A stretch of DNA of 64,000 nt from Acanthochlamys bracteata (taxonomy: Eukaryota > Streptophyta > Magnoliopsida > Pandanales > Velloziaceae): NCBI GenBank assembly GCA_019914995.1, contig CM034137.1, positions 3,224,001-3,288,000 of the forward strand. Reading direction: 5' to 3'. How positions within the stretch are numbered: position 1 is the first letter of the stretch; each line of letters begins with the position of its first letter. Shown here in pieces: positions 62,871 to 64,000 of this stretch. The notes below the pieces were generated by a model. That model did not search any database. It had not been told where the DNA came from and was given only the letters and a program-made list of their open reading frames with translations. Position numbers and translations under genes: made by a program.

Positions 62871-63189
62871 AAACAATGAGATAAGCGCGAGATCTCGCGG
62901 GTATCATTTACGTTTTGCGTTAGTCAGTAATTAGCTTATTATAGGTTCGTTTATTTATTTTGTTCTCTCTTTTAGTTTTTTCTTTGTTTAATTTAAAATA
63001 TGCCACACGTGTAAGGATTTTTTTTTCTCTCTTATGTCTTTTAATAGATAAAACGGGATTTGCCAAGGATGGTTAAAAGCTTTGAAGCTATTTCTTTATT
63101 TAAAACAAAATGTAATGATAGTGATAAATTTTAAAACATTTATTCGATTCAACCAAGGAGCGTACGATTAGTAACGTCAAATTTAAAAT

Positions 63190-63485
63190 CGTATTTTAAA
63201 TATTTGTAATTAAATTTTATAAAAATATAAAATATAAAATAAAATTTTTAAAAAAATAAAGTGAAAGTAAAATTTAATATTTGTGTTTTAATAGATATTT
63301 AAAATGTATTAAAAATTGAAAGATATAATTGTATTGAAAATTATATAAATAAAAAATTGAAACTAAAATTTCGCATATAAAAATAAAATTTTAAATTTTT
63401 TATATAATTAAAATATATAAATTATTCAGAATTTAAAATCTGATAAAAAAATAAAGTTATAAATATTAAAAAAACTTAAAAAAAA
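63190..63485. repeat. decayed copy of the Tourist-like MITE
   Basis: The segment aligns along its length with 12724-13018. Examples are AAAAAAATAAAGTGAAAGTA against AAAAAATAAAGTGGAAGTGG, and ATATAATTGTATTGAAAA against ATATAACTGTATTGGAAAA. Most differences are G-to-A or C-to-T, as expected from decay of methylated cytosines. The ends and target duplication are too worn to place. Confidence 0.55.
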
Positions 63486-64000
63486 ACTATCATATATTGA
63501 AATTAAAATTTTTATTTATAAATCTTCTAACCATAACCAAAGCTATAGAAATAATAAAAATCTATTGGTATCAAGAGGTTATTATTTTTAAAAAAATTAC
63601 TAAAACTTAATTAGTTAATAATAATTATGGTAAATAATATTAGTAGAAATACTGAAGTGAATTTATATCATATAATCAATTAAATTGAAAATGTTTTTAT
63701 ATTGTTCTATAGCTAAAAAATATTTTATTGAAAATAAAGTAAATTTTTAAGATAAAACAAAATATATAAGAGAGGTGGAGAAAGTTTTCACTTGGTCATC
63801 AGCACCTCAACTTTCACAGAAGAAGATTGAATTTTCAAATCAGAAACTGAACTGTTTGTGCATCCATTTCACTACCTCAACTAGTGTTTCTGCAGAAGGC
63901 GGTGGAGTTGGAGAACGTTTGCTGGAGTCAGGGATTGCTAGAGAGAGGATTGGAAGGTCTAGAAGGAACTAGGGAAGAATGGAGTTGGATGTCAGGGATT
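63486..64000. other. AT-rich stretch, then a possible gene edge
   Basis: From 63486 to 63770 only A/T-rich DNA is visible. From 63770 the base composition rises and a short open frame runs to 63972, but I recognise nothing in it and the window ends. Confidence 0.3.

Overview
The window is nuclear DNA of a flowering plant, most likely a eudicot. The evidence is intron-split genes with plant-type products (a G-box bZIP factor, a GDSL esterase, a domesticated hAT transposase), AT-rich intergenic sequence, and Ty1/copia retrotransposons with plant initiator-Met tRNA primer sites. I cannot fix the species. Three intact multi-exon genes could be modelled in frame throughout. Two small single-exon genes and one broken galactosyltransferase gene are also present. 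Most of the remainder is mobile DNA of several ages.

Layout. 1-7977: 3' part of an old Sirevirus-like copia element A (+ strand): gag remnant, pol remnant, an extra third ORF and the 3' LTR. 7978-9740: mostly unassigned, with one exon-like fragment near 8255-8473. 9740-11000: CACTA-like non-autonomous element with GCGACC subterminal repeats. 11000-15113: small repeats, a Tourist-like MITE, and one full copy of an ~800 bp terminal-inverted-repeat element. 15114-25509: complete but decayed Sirevirus-like element B (- strand) with two LTRs, PBS, PPT and 5-bp target duplication (TACTA), nested inside a second copy of the ~800 bp element.

27186-28660 (-): five-exon GDSL esterase/lipase gene with a tandemly duplicated upstream segment that carries a TATA box in each unit. 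29.2-37 kb: AT-rich MITE-like blocks and a beta-1,3-galactosyltransferase (hydroxyproline O-galactosyltransferase-like) pseudogene on +. 37934-38146 and 41363-41641 (-): two small proteins sharing a PDWKLR-containing C-terminal motif, separated by a cluster of direct and inverted ~150 bp repeats. 40.2-43.8 kb: two equal-length (~832 bp) copies of another element; a shorter relative sits in an intron of the bZIP gene. 44-49 kb: mostly unassigned.

51092-55389 (+): twelve-coding-exon G-box binding factor gene, with a probable non-coding leader exon ending at 49587. 55891-58649 (+): internally deleted copia element with gag and protease traces but no reverse transcriptase. 58846-61636 (-): domesticated hAT-transposase-like gene (BED finger, DUF659, hAT C-terminal dimerisation) whose start codon is split by an intron. 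62880-64000: AT-rich, with a decayed second MITE copy.

The genes show no shared pathway. The main story is nested and repeated insertion of mobile elements around a few ordinary plant genes. I found no convincing new defence, biosynthetic or regulatory system. The best candidates for follow-up are the third ORF kept in both Sirevirus-like copies and the pair of small PDWKLR proteins.
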